DNA of 14,729 nt, from contig QQUD01001051.1 of assembly GCA_008501785.1 (NCBI GenBank), positions 1 to 14,729 on the forward strand, written 5' to 3'. Positions within the stretch are counted from its first letter, which is position 1; every line of letters begins with the position of its first letter. The stretch is from Chloroflexota bacterium. Lineage in GTDB: Bacteria; Chloroflexota; Anaerolineae; Promineifilales; Promineifilaceae. Shown piece by piece: positions 1 to 6,217 of this stretch. The notes beneath the pieces are model-generated. The model was given only the letters and a program-made list of their open reading frames with translations, did not search any database and had not been told where the DNA came from. The translations under genes were made by a program, and so were the position numbers.

Positions 1-65
1 ATTCCCGCGCAGGCGGGAATCCATCTTCGCACTCAACAAGGATGGATTCCTGCCTGCGCAGGAAT
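1..65. repeat. Fold-back (REP/MITE-like) interspersed repeat
   Basis: Two 25-bp arms, 1-25 and 41-65, are reverse complements at 23 of 25 positions and are separated by a 15-nt loop. The arms carry the GCGCAGGCGGGAAT / ATTCCTGCCTGCGC core typical of short palindromic elements scattered between genes in many bacteria. The left end touches the window edge, so the element may be longer. No coding potential is seen in it. Confidence 0.75.
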
Positions 66-737
66 GACAATGAAAACACGACTACTGAAAAACCCTGACC
101 AGAACACGGGGAGCAGTAAAAACTCGTTAAAAGGCCAAACGCGGGGAGGAATAATGGTGAATGAACATCATAGGATTGGCCATTTACCAGGCAGAGCCAG
201 CAACAGAATCACAAGAGTCTCTTTTTGTCCATCTTTTTGCCTAACGGGTTTTTACTACACCCAGAACACGTGATCGATTGACACTGTGATCTGCGTGTGT
301 TAAGCTCCTTTCGTAAACAAACACAGTTGCCACATGGGGACACAAAATCCCCCTCCCCAATCAAGGGGCGCTTCAAATGTCGTGCAGCAACACGACTGTG
401 ATGAAACTGGTGGCAAACAAAAATCAACAAAGGCTAAACGCAAACACGTTTAGCTTTTTGTTTACCCAAAACAGTTAATAGGCAAACAAAAATAACCAAC
501 GATCCAGCCCGGATCAGTGGTGAACAAATAATTGAACAACGGTTTCACTTTTTACGAGAGTGTGCAGCGAGAGAAGTTGACAGAGTACCAATGGGTGTGA
601 TACGCTTGCATCGAACCATTTGGCCGGGGAATGACAAACATCCCCTCCCCTAACTTAGGGGACCCCAAAACAAGGGGCACTGTAAGAACCGTGTTGGCGC
701 ACAGATTTCAGTGAAACAAATGCTATTTGGTTGTTAA
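66..737. other. Gene-free stretch, no recognisable CDS
   Basis: The short open frames here encode low-complexity or Cys/Arg-rich peptides with no recognisable domain and no convincing ribosome binding site. The stretch holds a terminator at 433-459. It also has two C-rich segments of similar design (about 346-376 and 639-680), each a CCCCTCCCC run followed shortly by AAGGGGC; these may be decayed copies of one repeat. Nothing else is supported. Confidence 0.5.
433..459 (+). terminator. Rho-independent terminator
   Basis: Perfect 8-bp stem GCTAAACG / CGTTTAGC (433-440 and 447-454) with a 6-nt loop, followed by five T residues. It would stop rightward transcription, although no rightward gene is recognised to its left in this window, so it may serve a gene left of the window or a lost gene. 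Confidence 0.7.
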
Positions 738-768
738 AAGGTGAAGTGCGGGCACACTTCGCCTTTTT
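738..768. terminator. Terminator at the end of the ATPase gene (possibly bidirectional)
   Basis: An 11-bp stem (738-748 with 755-765, one G-T wobble) and 6-nt loop. It is followed by TTTTT on the plus strand and, on the minus strand, by a shorter TTTT run after the stem. It sits 6 bp beyond the stop of the leftward ATPase gene at 774, so it probably ends that transcript and also blocks rightward read-through. Confidence 0.75.
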
Positions 769-773
769 CTTTA

Positions 774-2267
774 TCAGTCAATAATCCCCGACCATTCGGC
801 CAAGTCATCATCAACTTTTTCTAAATCTAATAACCGCACCCCTTCAAATTGCCAGCGGATGCGAGAACGTCCTTTTTTCTCGTCTTCAAGTAGTGACAAA
901 GCGCGTTTTTGCACATCATCTGCCCACCCATTTGCCGAAAAACCAACATAATAAACCTGCCATTCTTCGGTTTTGGGAATAATAAGGCTGGTTTGACGAA
1001 TCAGCTCTTGAATATGCTCAACCTGGCCTGGTGTGTCGCGCCACAGCGCACACCCTACGACCAGCGTTCGTTCTTCTTCGCTGATGCCTACCACATCGAT
1101 GCTAAAGTTGCGTTTCCATTCGCCGCCAACATGTTCAATAGGAACTGGCAGTTCGCCATGTGCAGCCGCTCGTAACAGCCATTCTTGGCAAAGTTGCTTC
1201 CAGGTATTCGCTTCAATAAATGGAGGCATGTGGCTGTCAATCGTTTCCAGTAGTTCTTGTTGCTGCCCCATCGCGAGTTTTGATTGGAAAGCGGCCAAAA
1301 AACGATAATAGAATCGCAAATAAGGATCGATGACTTCGTAACGGCCTAAGCGCGAATTAACATTGCGCTGCGTAACCGGTACACGTCGTTTGACAAAACC
1401 TGTTTCGCGTAGCACACCAAGGTAGCTGGTCATGTGCGTGCTGGAAAGGCCATTGCGCTTACCAATGTCGCTCAATGTGTGTGCGCCGTGTGCCATTGCC
1501 CGCATGATGCCCACATAGTTGTACAAGTCGGTAATGAAATCTTGCAACAGCAGTCGTGGCTCATCCATCATCCAGGCGTTAGACGGCCGTAATTGCAAAT
1601 TCAAATTCTCCCATACGCTCACTGTGGGATCGAGTCGTTCCCAATATGCTGGAACACCGCCCCAGATTGCATAAATTGAAACACGATCTGCTGGACTGTA
1701 GTTGGGGAAGTAGCTCGTGGTCACACCGAATGGTAAAGGATGTAACTCCATTTGTGCGGTGGCACGACCGTAGAGTGGTGCCTGATAAGAAAGCAGCTTT
1801 TTGCGCATCAAGCCCATTTGTGACCCTGAGAGCGCCAGCATTAAATTGGACGAGCTAAGTTTGTGATCCCATACTTTTTGCAACGTGCCAATAATCGACG
1901 GGTTGATGTCCATCAAATAAGTGATTTCATCAATAAACAATGCAAATCGGCGACCTCGAGCTAGCAGAGCCACTTGTCGCAACGCTTGCTCCCAGTTGGC
2001 ATAAGTGAAATCCAGCGGGGCTTGTTCTTCTGGATCGGCAAAATTAGCTAATGCCTGTGAGAATGAGCGAAGTTGATCGACTGCGGAGGTTGGCTCGGCC
2101 ATCCAATAAAGTCCATTTTCACGATGTTCGCTCATCCAGTGCGTCAACAAGCGCGTCTTCCCCACGCGTCGACGCCCATATAAGATGATGAACTCGGCAT
2201 TCTGAGTTTCCCAAAGCCGATCTACCAATTCCATTTCTTCGTGACGACCAATAAATGCTTTTGCCAT
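774..2267 (-). CDS. AAA-type ATP-binding protein of the archaeal-ATPase / DUF234 family
   Basis: A 497-aa STAND/AAA-like ATPase. The N-terminal FIGRHEEME segment leads into a Walker A motif GRRRVGKT (residues 31-38). A Walker B motif FALFIDEI lies near 108-115 and a sensor-like LALSGSQ at 144-150. A winged-helix segment around 262-300 (LSDIGKRNGLSSTHMTSYLG) follows. The C-terminal part (about 310-470) matches the DUF234 region, a PD-(D/E)XK-like fold in this family, but the usual GECKW signature reads GCALW (residues 405-409), so nuclease residues appear lost. The ATG start is preceded by AGGATAG at good spacing. The gene stands alone, with a terminator downstream and AT-rich palindromes upstream that could be operators. 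Proteins of this family are common, often multicopy, and of unknown role; no partner is visible. Confidence 0.88.
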   Translation of the reverse strand: MAKAFIGRHEEMELVDRLWETQNAEFIILYGRRRVGKTRLLTHWMSEHRENGLYWMAEPTSAVDQLRSFSQALANFADPEEQAPLDFTYANWEQALRQVALLARGRRFALFIDEITYLMDINPSIIGTLQKVWDHKLSSSNLMLALSGSQMGLMRKKLLSYQAPLYGRATAQMELHPLPFGVTTSYFPNYSPADRVSIYAIWGGVPAYWERLDPTVSVWENLNLQLRPSNAWMMDEPRLLLQDFITDLYNYVGIMRAMAHGAHTLSDIGKRNGLSSTHMTSYLGVLRETGFVKRRVPVTQRNVNSRLGRYEVIDPYLRFYYRFLAAFQSKLAMGQQQELLETIDSHMPPFIEANTWKQLCQEWLLRAAAHGELPVPIEHVGGEWKRNFSIDVVGISEEERTLVVGCALWRDTPGQVEHIQELIRQTSLIIPKTEEWQVYYVGFSANGWADDVQKRALSLLEDEKKGRSRIRWQFEGVRLLDLEKVDDDLAEWSGIID

Positions 2268-2282
2268 ATAACTATCCTGTCA

Positions 2283-2330
2283 ATATTATTAACTCAGTTT
2301 ATAAAATGGCTTATTATAAATTGAGCTATA
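2283..2330. repeat. Degenerate AT-rich operator-like repeats next to the ATPase start
   Basis: Two imperfect relatives of the 24-bp palindromes further upstream: a CTCAG-centred copy (about 2283-2306) and a TTATTATAAA half-site at 2311-2320 followed by TTGA and a poor second arm. They begin 16 bp from the ATPase start codon, where a repressor would overlap the promoter or leader. Confidence 0.4.
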
Positions 2331-2376
2331 TTCAATTAGTCAGCAACCACTACACGCAAATAATGTATATACGTGG

Positions 2377-2400
2377 TTATTATAACTGAGATTATAATAA
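2377..2400. promoter_or_regulatory. 24-bp AT-rich palindrome, copy 1
   Basis: Arms TTATTATAAC (2377-2386) and ATTATAATAA (2391-2400) match as an inverted repeat at 9 of 10 positions around a 4-nt centre TGAG. The same design recurs at 2508-2531 and 2600-2623, which argues for a protein binding site rather than chance in AT-rich DNA. Confidence 0.6.
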
Positions 2401-2507
2401 ACGATCTTCTATTGTGTGTCAACTGTTGGGGGCGATCATTTGTGCTGGCTGGCAATCGGCTGGTAATCGCGCTGTGAGACACCTTTTAGGCGTAGTTATA
2501 AGTGCTG

Positions 2508-2531
2508 TTATTATAATCGAAATTATAATAA
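2508..2531. promoter_or_regulatory. 24-bp AT-rich palindrome, copy 2 (perfect arms)
   Basis: Arms TTATTATAAT (2508-2517) and ATTATAATAA (2522-2531) are perfectly complementary over 10 bp around the 4-nt centre CGAA. This is the best copy of the family and lies 131 bp from copy 1. Confidence 0.65.
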
Positions 2532-2599
2532 TGAATCTTATACTAACGAGGTGTTTAGATTTTGATTAATGTGAAAAGGTGCATGGAAAATGCGGGCCG

Positions 2600-2623
2600 C
2601 GTATATAATTAGAATTATAGTAA
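2600..2623. promoter_or_regulatory. 24-bp AT-rich palindrome, copy 3 (degenerate left arm)
   Basis: Right arm ATTATAGTAA (2614-2623) matches the family arm at 9 of 10 positions. The left arm (2600-2609) keeps only the inner TATAAT. The centre is TAGA. Confidence 0.45.
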
Positions 2624-2705
2624 AACAGTTTTGTTTATTTGTCAAGTGAATTGTTGTAATAATGCATCAATTGTTGCAATAAGACAACAAAAAACTCTTA
2701 ACAAT

Positions 2706-2733
2706 AAACGGAAAACGAAAAACGGTAAACGAG
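2706..2733. repeat. Tandem heptamer repeat, four copies of AAACGRN
   Basis: Units AAACGGA, AAACGAA, AAACGGT and AAACGAG follow each other without spacers at 2706, 2713, 2720 and 2727. The invariant AAACG at exact 7-bp spacing is read directly from the sequence. Confidence 0.6.
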
Positions 2734-2760
2734 GTTGTTTTCGATATCATGGATGGGTGG

Positions 2761-2792
2761 CTGGCTTATTGTTGCACTGGCTTATTGTTGCA
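2761..2792. repeat. Exact 16-bp tandem duplication
   Basis: CTGGCTTATTGTTGCA occurs at 2761-2776 and again, immediately adjacent, at 2777-2792. The unit ends in TTGTTGCA, which is also found at 2671. The 16-bp period is twice the 8-bp period of the arrays elsewhere in the window, but the octamer consensus is only partly met, so a link is uncertain. Confidence 0.65.
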
Positions 2793-3219
2793 AATGATAT
2801 TGTATATCCCCCCACCCTACTGCACTTAACAATGCCATTCCACATAGACGTACCAATCGCGGCGCATACGACACAAAGCAAACTGTGCCTCAAGACGCTT
2901 TGCATGGGATGCAGCAGCTTGTCGATGAATGGGACAATGGTTGCGTATTGTGGTTTACGTCCGTAGATAACAAATCGCGAATTGGACAGGATTTGATTGC
3001 CGCAACTGAGGTGAGGAGGAACCTCTCCGGCTATCTTTATTTCGAAGTCCTTTGTGGAATCCCCTTTTTTCAGTTCTGAAAACCACACCCTTCGTAGGTC
3101 AAGACGCTACCTTGCCTGGGGGATAAAACAGCGTTTTGTCACCCGAGGAATCCCTGCCTTTGATGTATGGGGGCTGGGAGTCCTCTTCGATGTCTCATCG
3201 GAATGCCGTTTCATTGGCG

Positions 3220-3267
3220 AAATCCAGTAAAACGGCAAAATGGCATACTGTTTTACTGGTAAAGTGT
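3220..3267. repeat. Octamer array at the 3' end of the arginase-like gene
   Basis: Six contiguous 8-bp units in one phase (3220, 3228, 3236, 3244, 3252, 3260), including CAAAATGG, CATACTGT and TTTACTGG. They share the consensus of the arrays upstream of parA. The array covers the stop codon of the arginase-like gene (3253-3255) and the region just past it. Confidence 0.65.
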
Positions 3268-4017
3268 TTTTAGTAAATCGAGGATGAGGGTTTGAGAACG
3301 GCCGTTTCCCTCCATTTCAGGATTCCAGGCCGATACAGAAATGGCTGCCACCTGACCACTCTTTGCCAAATGCTCAAAAACTTGCTGCATTACCTTGGGC
3401 GATGGTCCGCCAGGTGCCGGATAGTTCATGGCTGGCGCATCTGCCGGGTCGAGAATATCCGCATCAAAATGAATGTAAAGTGGTCCATCAGGCAAAGGCA
3501 TTTCAAGTAGTTTTACTGGATCGGTGACGTGCAACACATTTGATTCGTCTACCAGCACCTTTTCGCCAGGGTCCAAATCACGCCCATCTGTCAAAATCAC
3601 CTGGTTTTCTGGCAGTGGATTGGCCTGAACCCCATTCATCATCGTCATTTCACCCTTCCCCACCAGCATTGCCAGTGGCATTCCGCCCAGAAACTTGCTA
3701 GGTGTTGTTTCCCAGGTATTGAAATCGCCGTGTGCATCGAACCAAATTAAGGTTGGGTTGATGCCTGTTTGCTGCAATCCTGCAACCACGCCAATGGTTG
3801 TGCAGCAATCGCCAGCGATGCTTACTGGACGTTTACCGGATTGGATGGTGTTGGAAACGGCCGTTGCCAATGGTTGATGAATCAACGTCATCCGCTGCTG
3901 CTTGTCTTCTCCGGTGAGTGTTGGTTCATTCAGTTCCCAATCACTTTTTGCAATGGACAGCAGGCCTGAAACTGGTTCATCGAGGAAATACGGGGTAAGG
4001 ATAAAATGATTGTTCAC
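3253..4017 (-). CDS. Arginase/agmatinase (ureohydrolase) family protein
   Basis: A 254-aa protein; ureohydrolases hydrolyse guanidino groups (arginine, agmatine, formiminoglutamate and related compounds) with a two-manganese centre. Metal-binding motifs are visible: FDAHGDFN (residues 93-100) gives the DAHxD motif, and HFDADILDPADAPA (183-196) gives DxDxxDP. The first motif, normally GGDHS, reads AGDCCT (68-73), so the usual histidine metal ligand is a cysteine. The protein is somewhat short for the family (about 290-320 aa), so the substrate cannot be assigned. The start is a GTG with AGGAG six bases upstream. It lies 156 bp downstream of the RHH gene, with octamer arrays both before its start (4036-4075) and at its end (3220-3267), suggesting control by the RHH protein. 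Confidence 0.85.
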   Translation of the reverse strand: MNNHFILTPYFLDEPVSGLLSIAKSDWELNEPTLTGEDKQQRMTLIHQPLATAVSNTIQSGKRPVSIAGDCCTTIGVVAGLQQTGINPTLIWFDAHGDFNTWETTPSKFLGGMPLAMLVGKGEMTMMNGVQANPLPENQVILTDGRDLDPGEKVLVDESNVLHVTDPVKLLEMPLPDGPLYIHFDADILDPADAPAMNYPAPGGPSPKVMQQVFEHLAKSGQVAAISVSAWNPEMEGNGRSQTLILDLLKTLYQ

Positions 4018-4035
4018 TTTTCTACTCCTGATATT

Positions 4036-4075
4036 GTTACCAGTATCCCATAATACTGGTAAACCAGAAAAACAG
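4036..4075. promoter_or_regulatory. Octamer array / operator upstream of the arginase-like gene
   Basis: Five 8-bp units in phase (4036-4075), among them GTTACCAG, AATACTGG and TAAACCAG. Within it TTACCAGTAT (4037-4046) and ATACTGGTAA (4053-4062) form a perfect 10-bp inverted repeat with a 6-bp spacer. It ends 19 bp before the GTG start, an operator-like position. Confidence 0.7.
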
Positions 4076-4107
4076 TTTTTAAAATTATGTGCGGGGAGTC
4101 GCTAAGA

Positions 4108-4160
4108 TTGGACCAACTTGTTGCCACACAATCATGTTAGCAAAAAAATTGGACCAATTT
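4108..4160. repeat. Repeated TTGGACCAA motifs after the RHH gene
   Basis: TTGGACCAA occurs at 4108-4116 and 4149-4157. The second lies in a near-palindrome, AAATTGG at 4146-4152 and CCAATTT at 4154-4160 around one base, followed on the minus strand by a T run. It could act as a weak terminator for the RHH gene or as an operator pair. Confidence 0.35.
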
Positions 4161-4173
4161 AAATTTTTTTTAG

Positions 4174-4566
4174 CTACATAAAAAGGATTTTCGCCAATTG
4201 ACTGTTTGAACCTTGCTGTTCCAATTCCTCAAAAGCTAGCCGTAATGCCGCTTCAACAATAGCTGATTTGGAAAGCTGCTGTTTTTTTATGTATCTAGGT
4301 GCTAATCGACGCAATTTAATTTGCGCGTCATCCAAATCAAACTGCACATCTTGGGCCATGTAAAATGTTGCTTTCGCTTTTTCCTCAACAGGCGGTGCAG
4401 TTTGATAACGAGATGGTTGCTGCTGACGTGGCTGAACGGTTGGCTGCTCTTGCGGTGTTTCTGCTGGTATACCAGTATTCTGTCTTGCCGGTTTTCTGGT
4501 ATTTGCGGGGCGATTGCCAGATAACAGGTCATCCATTAATTTCGGGGTCGATCTACGTTTACTCAT
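4174..4566 (-). CDS. Ribbon-helix-helix DNA-binding protein, putative ParB partner of ParA
   Basis: A 130-aa basic protein. Residues 1-64 are Pro/Gln/Arg-rich and probably disordered. Residues 66-116 fit an RHH fold: a beta strand ATFYMAQDV, helix 1 FDLDDAQIKLRRLA, then SKSAIVEAALRLAFEEL as helix 2 with the usual S/T-K-S-xx-(V/I) start. Type Ib ParB proteins (ParG, omega) have this layout, a flexible N-terminus that stimulates ParA plus an RHH dimer that binds short DNA repeats. The ATG overlaps the parA 3' end by 8 bp (4559-4566), with AAAGGAT upstream, so translation is probably coupled. The gene carries an in-phase octamer array within its own coding sequence (4460-4499). I infer that it binds the octamer arrays around it. 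Confidence 0.8.
   Translation of the reverse strand: MSKRRSTPKLMDDLLSGNRPANTRKPARQNTGIPAETPQEQPTVQPRQQQPSRYQTAPPVEEKAKATFYMAQDVQFDLDDAQIKLRRLAPRYIKKQQLSKSAIVEAALRLAFEELEQQGSNSQLAKILFM
4460..4499. repeat. Octamer array inside the RHH gene
   Basis: Five unspaced 8-bp units (TCTGCTGG, TATACCAG, TATTCTGT, CTTGCCGG, TTTTCTGG) at 4460, 4468, 4476, 4484 and 4492. CTGGTATACCAG (4464-4475) is a perfect palindrome. The array lies in the codons for the flexible N-terminal region (about residues 23-36), where coding constraint would be weak. Confidence 0.6.
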
Positions 4567-5308
4567 CAGCTCTTATCCTTTCAACTAAGGCAGCATAATC
4601 TGCTGCACCGCTTGACTTGGGATCATATTCAAAAATCGAAAGCCCATATCCTGGCGCTTCTGATAATCGAACATTGTAGCGAATCGGGTCGCAAGTCCGT
4701 GTTCCGTAATGATCGCGCAGCTGCTGCAAAATTTCCTGACTTTTTTTAACCCGCCCATCTAAAAATGTGGGTAAGATATAGCGCATCTGTAAATCAGAAT
4801 GGTAGCTTTGAATATCTTTGATGCGATTTTCGAAGTGGACTAGCCCGCGTATTGCTAATACTTCAAGCGCAACTGGTGCGACCAGTTCGTTGACATAAAA
4901 GAGAACATTGATAGTCAACGCATCCCAACCGGGCGATGTGTCAACCAAAATGTAATCAAAATGACCTTCGTAGGGGGCTAATGCGCGCGTCAATACCTGT
5001 TCACTGCCAAATTCTTGTTTAGCAATTAATTGTTTGGTTCCAGCGAGTCCACGTCCGCCAGCTAACACCCACAACCGTTCTCGTGCTTCAAATAGGGCTT
5101 CTTCAGGACTCACTTCCTCAGCCACAAGTTCTGCTAATCCATATTCGGGTTGGCATCCAAAAATTTCGGCAACTTGTCCCTGGGTATCGGTATCAACGGT
5201 TAAAACGTTGTAACCAGCTAAAGCTAGGCCATGTGCGATTGAGGTTAAAGTTGTGCTCTTTCCGGTGCCGCCTTTTGATAAGCTGACAGCAATTCGTCGT
5301 TCTCTCAT
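4559..5308 (-). CDS. parA: ParA/MinD-like partition ATPase (type Ib, Soj-like)
   Basis: A 249-aa P-loop ATPase with the deviant Walker A motif KGGTGKST (residues 12-19), a switch/A' motif VDTDTQGQ (38-45), Walker B YILVDTSPG (119-127), and the ParA C-terminal signature NVRLSEAPGYG (212-222) followed by KSSGAADYAAL. There is no N-terminal DNA-binding extension, as in type Ib ParA proteins of plasmids and secondary replicons. The frame is open further upstream, but I place the start at ATG 5308: it has AGGAG 11 bases upstream and begins just before the Walker strand, whereas the longer frame runs through the octamer repeats. The downstream RHH gene overlaps it. ParA-type ATPases move DNA or other cargo using nucleoid-bound gradients. 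No replication gene is seen nearby. Confidence 0.9.
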   Translation of the reverse strand: MRERRIAVSLSKGGTGKSTTLTSIAHGLALAGYNVLTVDTDTQGQVAEIFGCQPEYGLAELVAEEVSPEEALFEARERLWVLAGGRGLAGTKQLIAKQEFGSEQVLTRALAPYEGHFDYILVDTSPGWDALTINVLFYVNELVAPVALEVLAIRGLVHFENRIKDIQSYHSDLQMRYILPTFLDGRVKKSQEILQQLRDHYGTRTCDPIRYNVRLSEAPGYGLSIFEYDPKSSGAADYAALVERIRADE

Positions 5309-5335
5309 TTTGTAAGCTGCTCCTGTTCCTGCGAA

Positions 5336-5399
5336 CTTGTTGGTAAGCCAGTATACCAGTAAAATGGCAAGCTGGCTTGTTGGTAAGCCATTAAGTTGA
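5336..5399. promoter_or_regulatory. Octamer array upstream of parA (candidate centromere/operator)
   Basis: Eight contiguous 8-bp units in one phase from 5336 to 5399, including CTTGTTGG, TAAGCCAG, TATACCAG, TAAAATGG and CAAGCTGG. The pair CTTGTTGG + TAAGCCA recurs as an exact 15-bp direct repeat 40 bp (five octamers) apart (5336-5350, 5376-5390). It begins 28 bp upstream of the parA start, the place where type Ib parS sites and autoregulatory operators lie. Confidence 0.75.
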
Positions 5400-5466
5400 A
5401 TTTTAGCGAACGAAAATGGATTTGTCATTAGTAATGAGCGTGGATTTGGGCAAAAACGGCCGTAAT

Positions 5467-5522
5467 TCATACAGTAAACCGTAAAAACAGTATGCCAGCT
5501 TTCTGTTATACTGTTGTACTGG
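5467..5522. promoter_or_regulatory. Second octamer array upstream of parA
   Basis: Seven contiguous units at 5467, 5475, 5483, 5491, 5499, 5507 and 5515, for example AAAAACAG, TATGCCAG, TATACTGT and TGTACTGG. The first half is mainly in the C(C/A)(A/G)G form and the second half in the CTG(T/G) form, i.e. the orientation switches inside the array. AAAAACAG is identical to the unit at 4068. Confidence 0.7.
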
Positions 5523-6109
5523 TGCTTGTGAGGGTGAAAACGACCGTTTCAACCATGCCATGCCGGTAGGGGAGGGGAGAAACGTGGGGTGGGGGAGGTG
5601 CTGCAAAAAACCACTTGATTTTGGATAAACAAATTGTGAAGATGAAAAACAAAAATGAGCGGTTTGAGAAAAGTGCTTAACTTTTACTTTGTGTTTGAAG
5701 CAAATAGGAATCAAAATCTCGTAAAAAGAGTTGCTGGCAAAATTTCCGAAAACCGTGCTGTTTTTTAAAACTTACACAATACGACATAAAAACATCAAAA
5801 TATCATTAGCGCGTTAATTTGCTGCATATTAGCTTTGATTTGTCTGTTTATGATGTGGTGATTTTTGCTAAATGATGAATTTGGTTTCAAATCCGCCAAA
5901 TTCTGATTTGTGGGACCCAAAGTATGTGCAAGATTTTAATTTGGCGATGTTGCCAAAGTTGAGTTGGCATAAATCCTGTTTTAATTGGAAATGCGTGCCC
6001 CTCCCCCATTTTCGCTTATTAAAATCACAAGCTAAAATCCCAACGACTTATTTCCGTCTGCATGGGATGTGTAATAGTAAAAATTCTGCTCGAAGTTATG
6101 TTATGCAAG
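5523..6109. other. Gene-free AT-rich stretch between octamer arrays
   Basis: Short open frames here have no recognisable domain, no good start signal, and unusual composition (runs rich in Lys, Asn and Ser). A G-rich run (about 5569-5600) is followed by AT-rich sequence up to 5870. An AT-rich gap beside a ParA operon with repeats could hold a replication origin, but no Rep gene or DnaA box cluster was recognised. Confidence 0.4.
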
Positions 6110-6149
6110 TTTACTGGTAAACTGTTTTGTTGGTAAGCTGTCGAACTGC
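6110..6149. repeat. Octamer array, five units
   Basis: Units at 6110, 6118, 6126, 6134 and 6142: TTTACTGG, TAAACTGT, TTTGTTGG, TAAGCTGT and CGAACTGC. All carry the (A/G)(C/T)TG core at the same offset without spacers. Confidence 0.7.
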
Positions 6150-6155
6150 GCCTTG

Positions 6156-6179
6156 ATTGCTGGTTTACTGGCATACTGG
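6156..6179. repeat. Octamer array, three units
   Basis: ATTGCTGG, TTTACTGG and CATACTGG at 6156, 6164 and 6172. It follows the previous array with a phase shift of 2 bp, so the two are separate blocks. Confidence 0.65.
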
Positions 6180-6217
6180 CACAATAGTGGTTGCGGATTT
6201 TGTGAATGAAACGGCCG

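Larger units (their letters stand above)
2624..3219. other. Gene-free stretch with short direct repeats
   Basis: No convincing gene. Repeats include AATTGTTGYAATAA at 2649-2662 and 2669-2682, four 7-bp units at 2706-2733, and an exact 16-bp tandem duplication at 2761-2792. A frame open from 2798 to 3079 on the plus strand reads sensibly around 2880-3060 (QDALHGMQQLVDEWDNG, then LWFTSVDNKSRIGQDL) but has no good start or family match. It could be the tail of a decayed gene. The remaining sequence to 3219 shows nothing I recognise. Confidence 0.4.

Noticed and set aside
774..2267. The DUF234 ATPase as part of a two-gene defence system
   Set aside because: No partner gene lies within several hundred bases on either side.
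2798..3079. Rightward frame with protein-like text (LVDEWDNG, LWFTSVDNKSRIG)
   Set aside because: No credible start and no recognised family; mentioned as a possible decayed tail but not called as a gene.
2747..3088. Leftward open frame of about 113 codons
   Set aside because: Cys-rich, no domain, no ribosome binding site, and it crosses tandem repeats.
5309..5470. N-terminal extension of the ParA reading frame to an ATG at 5470
   Set aside because: The added residues read through the octamer repeats and match no ParA N-terminus; ATG 5308 has a ribosome binding site and sits just before the Walker strand.
5872..6120. Rightward open frame of about 82 codons between the octamer arrays
   Set aside because: Composition unlike a real protein, no ribosome binding site, and its 3' end is made of octamer repeats.
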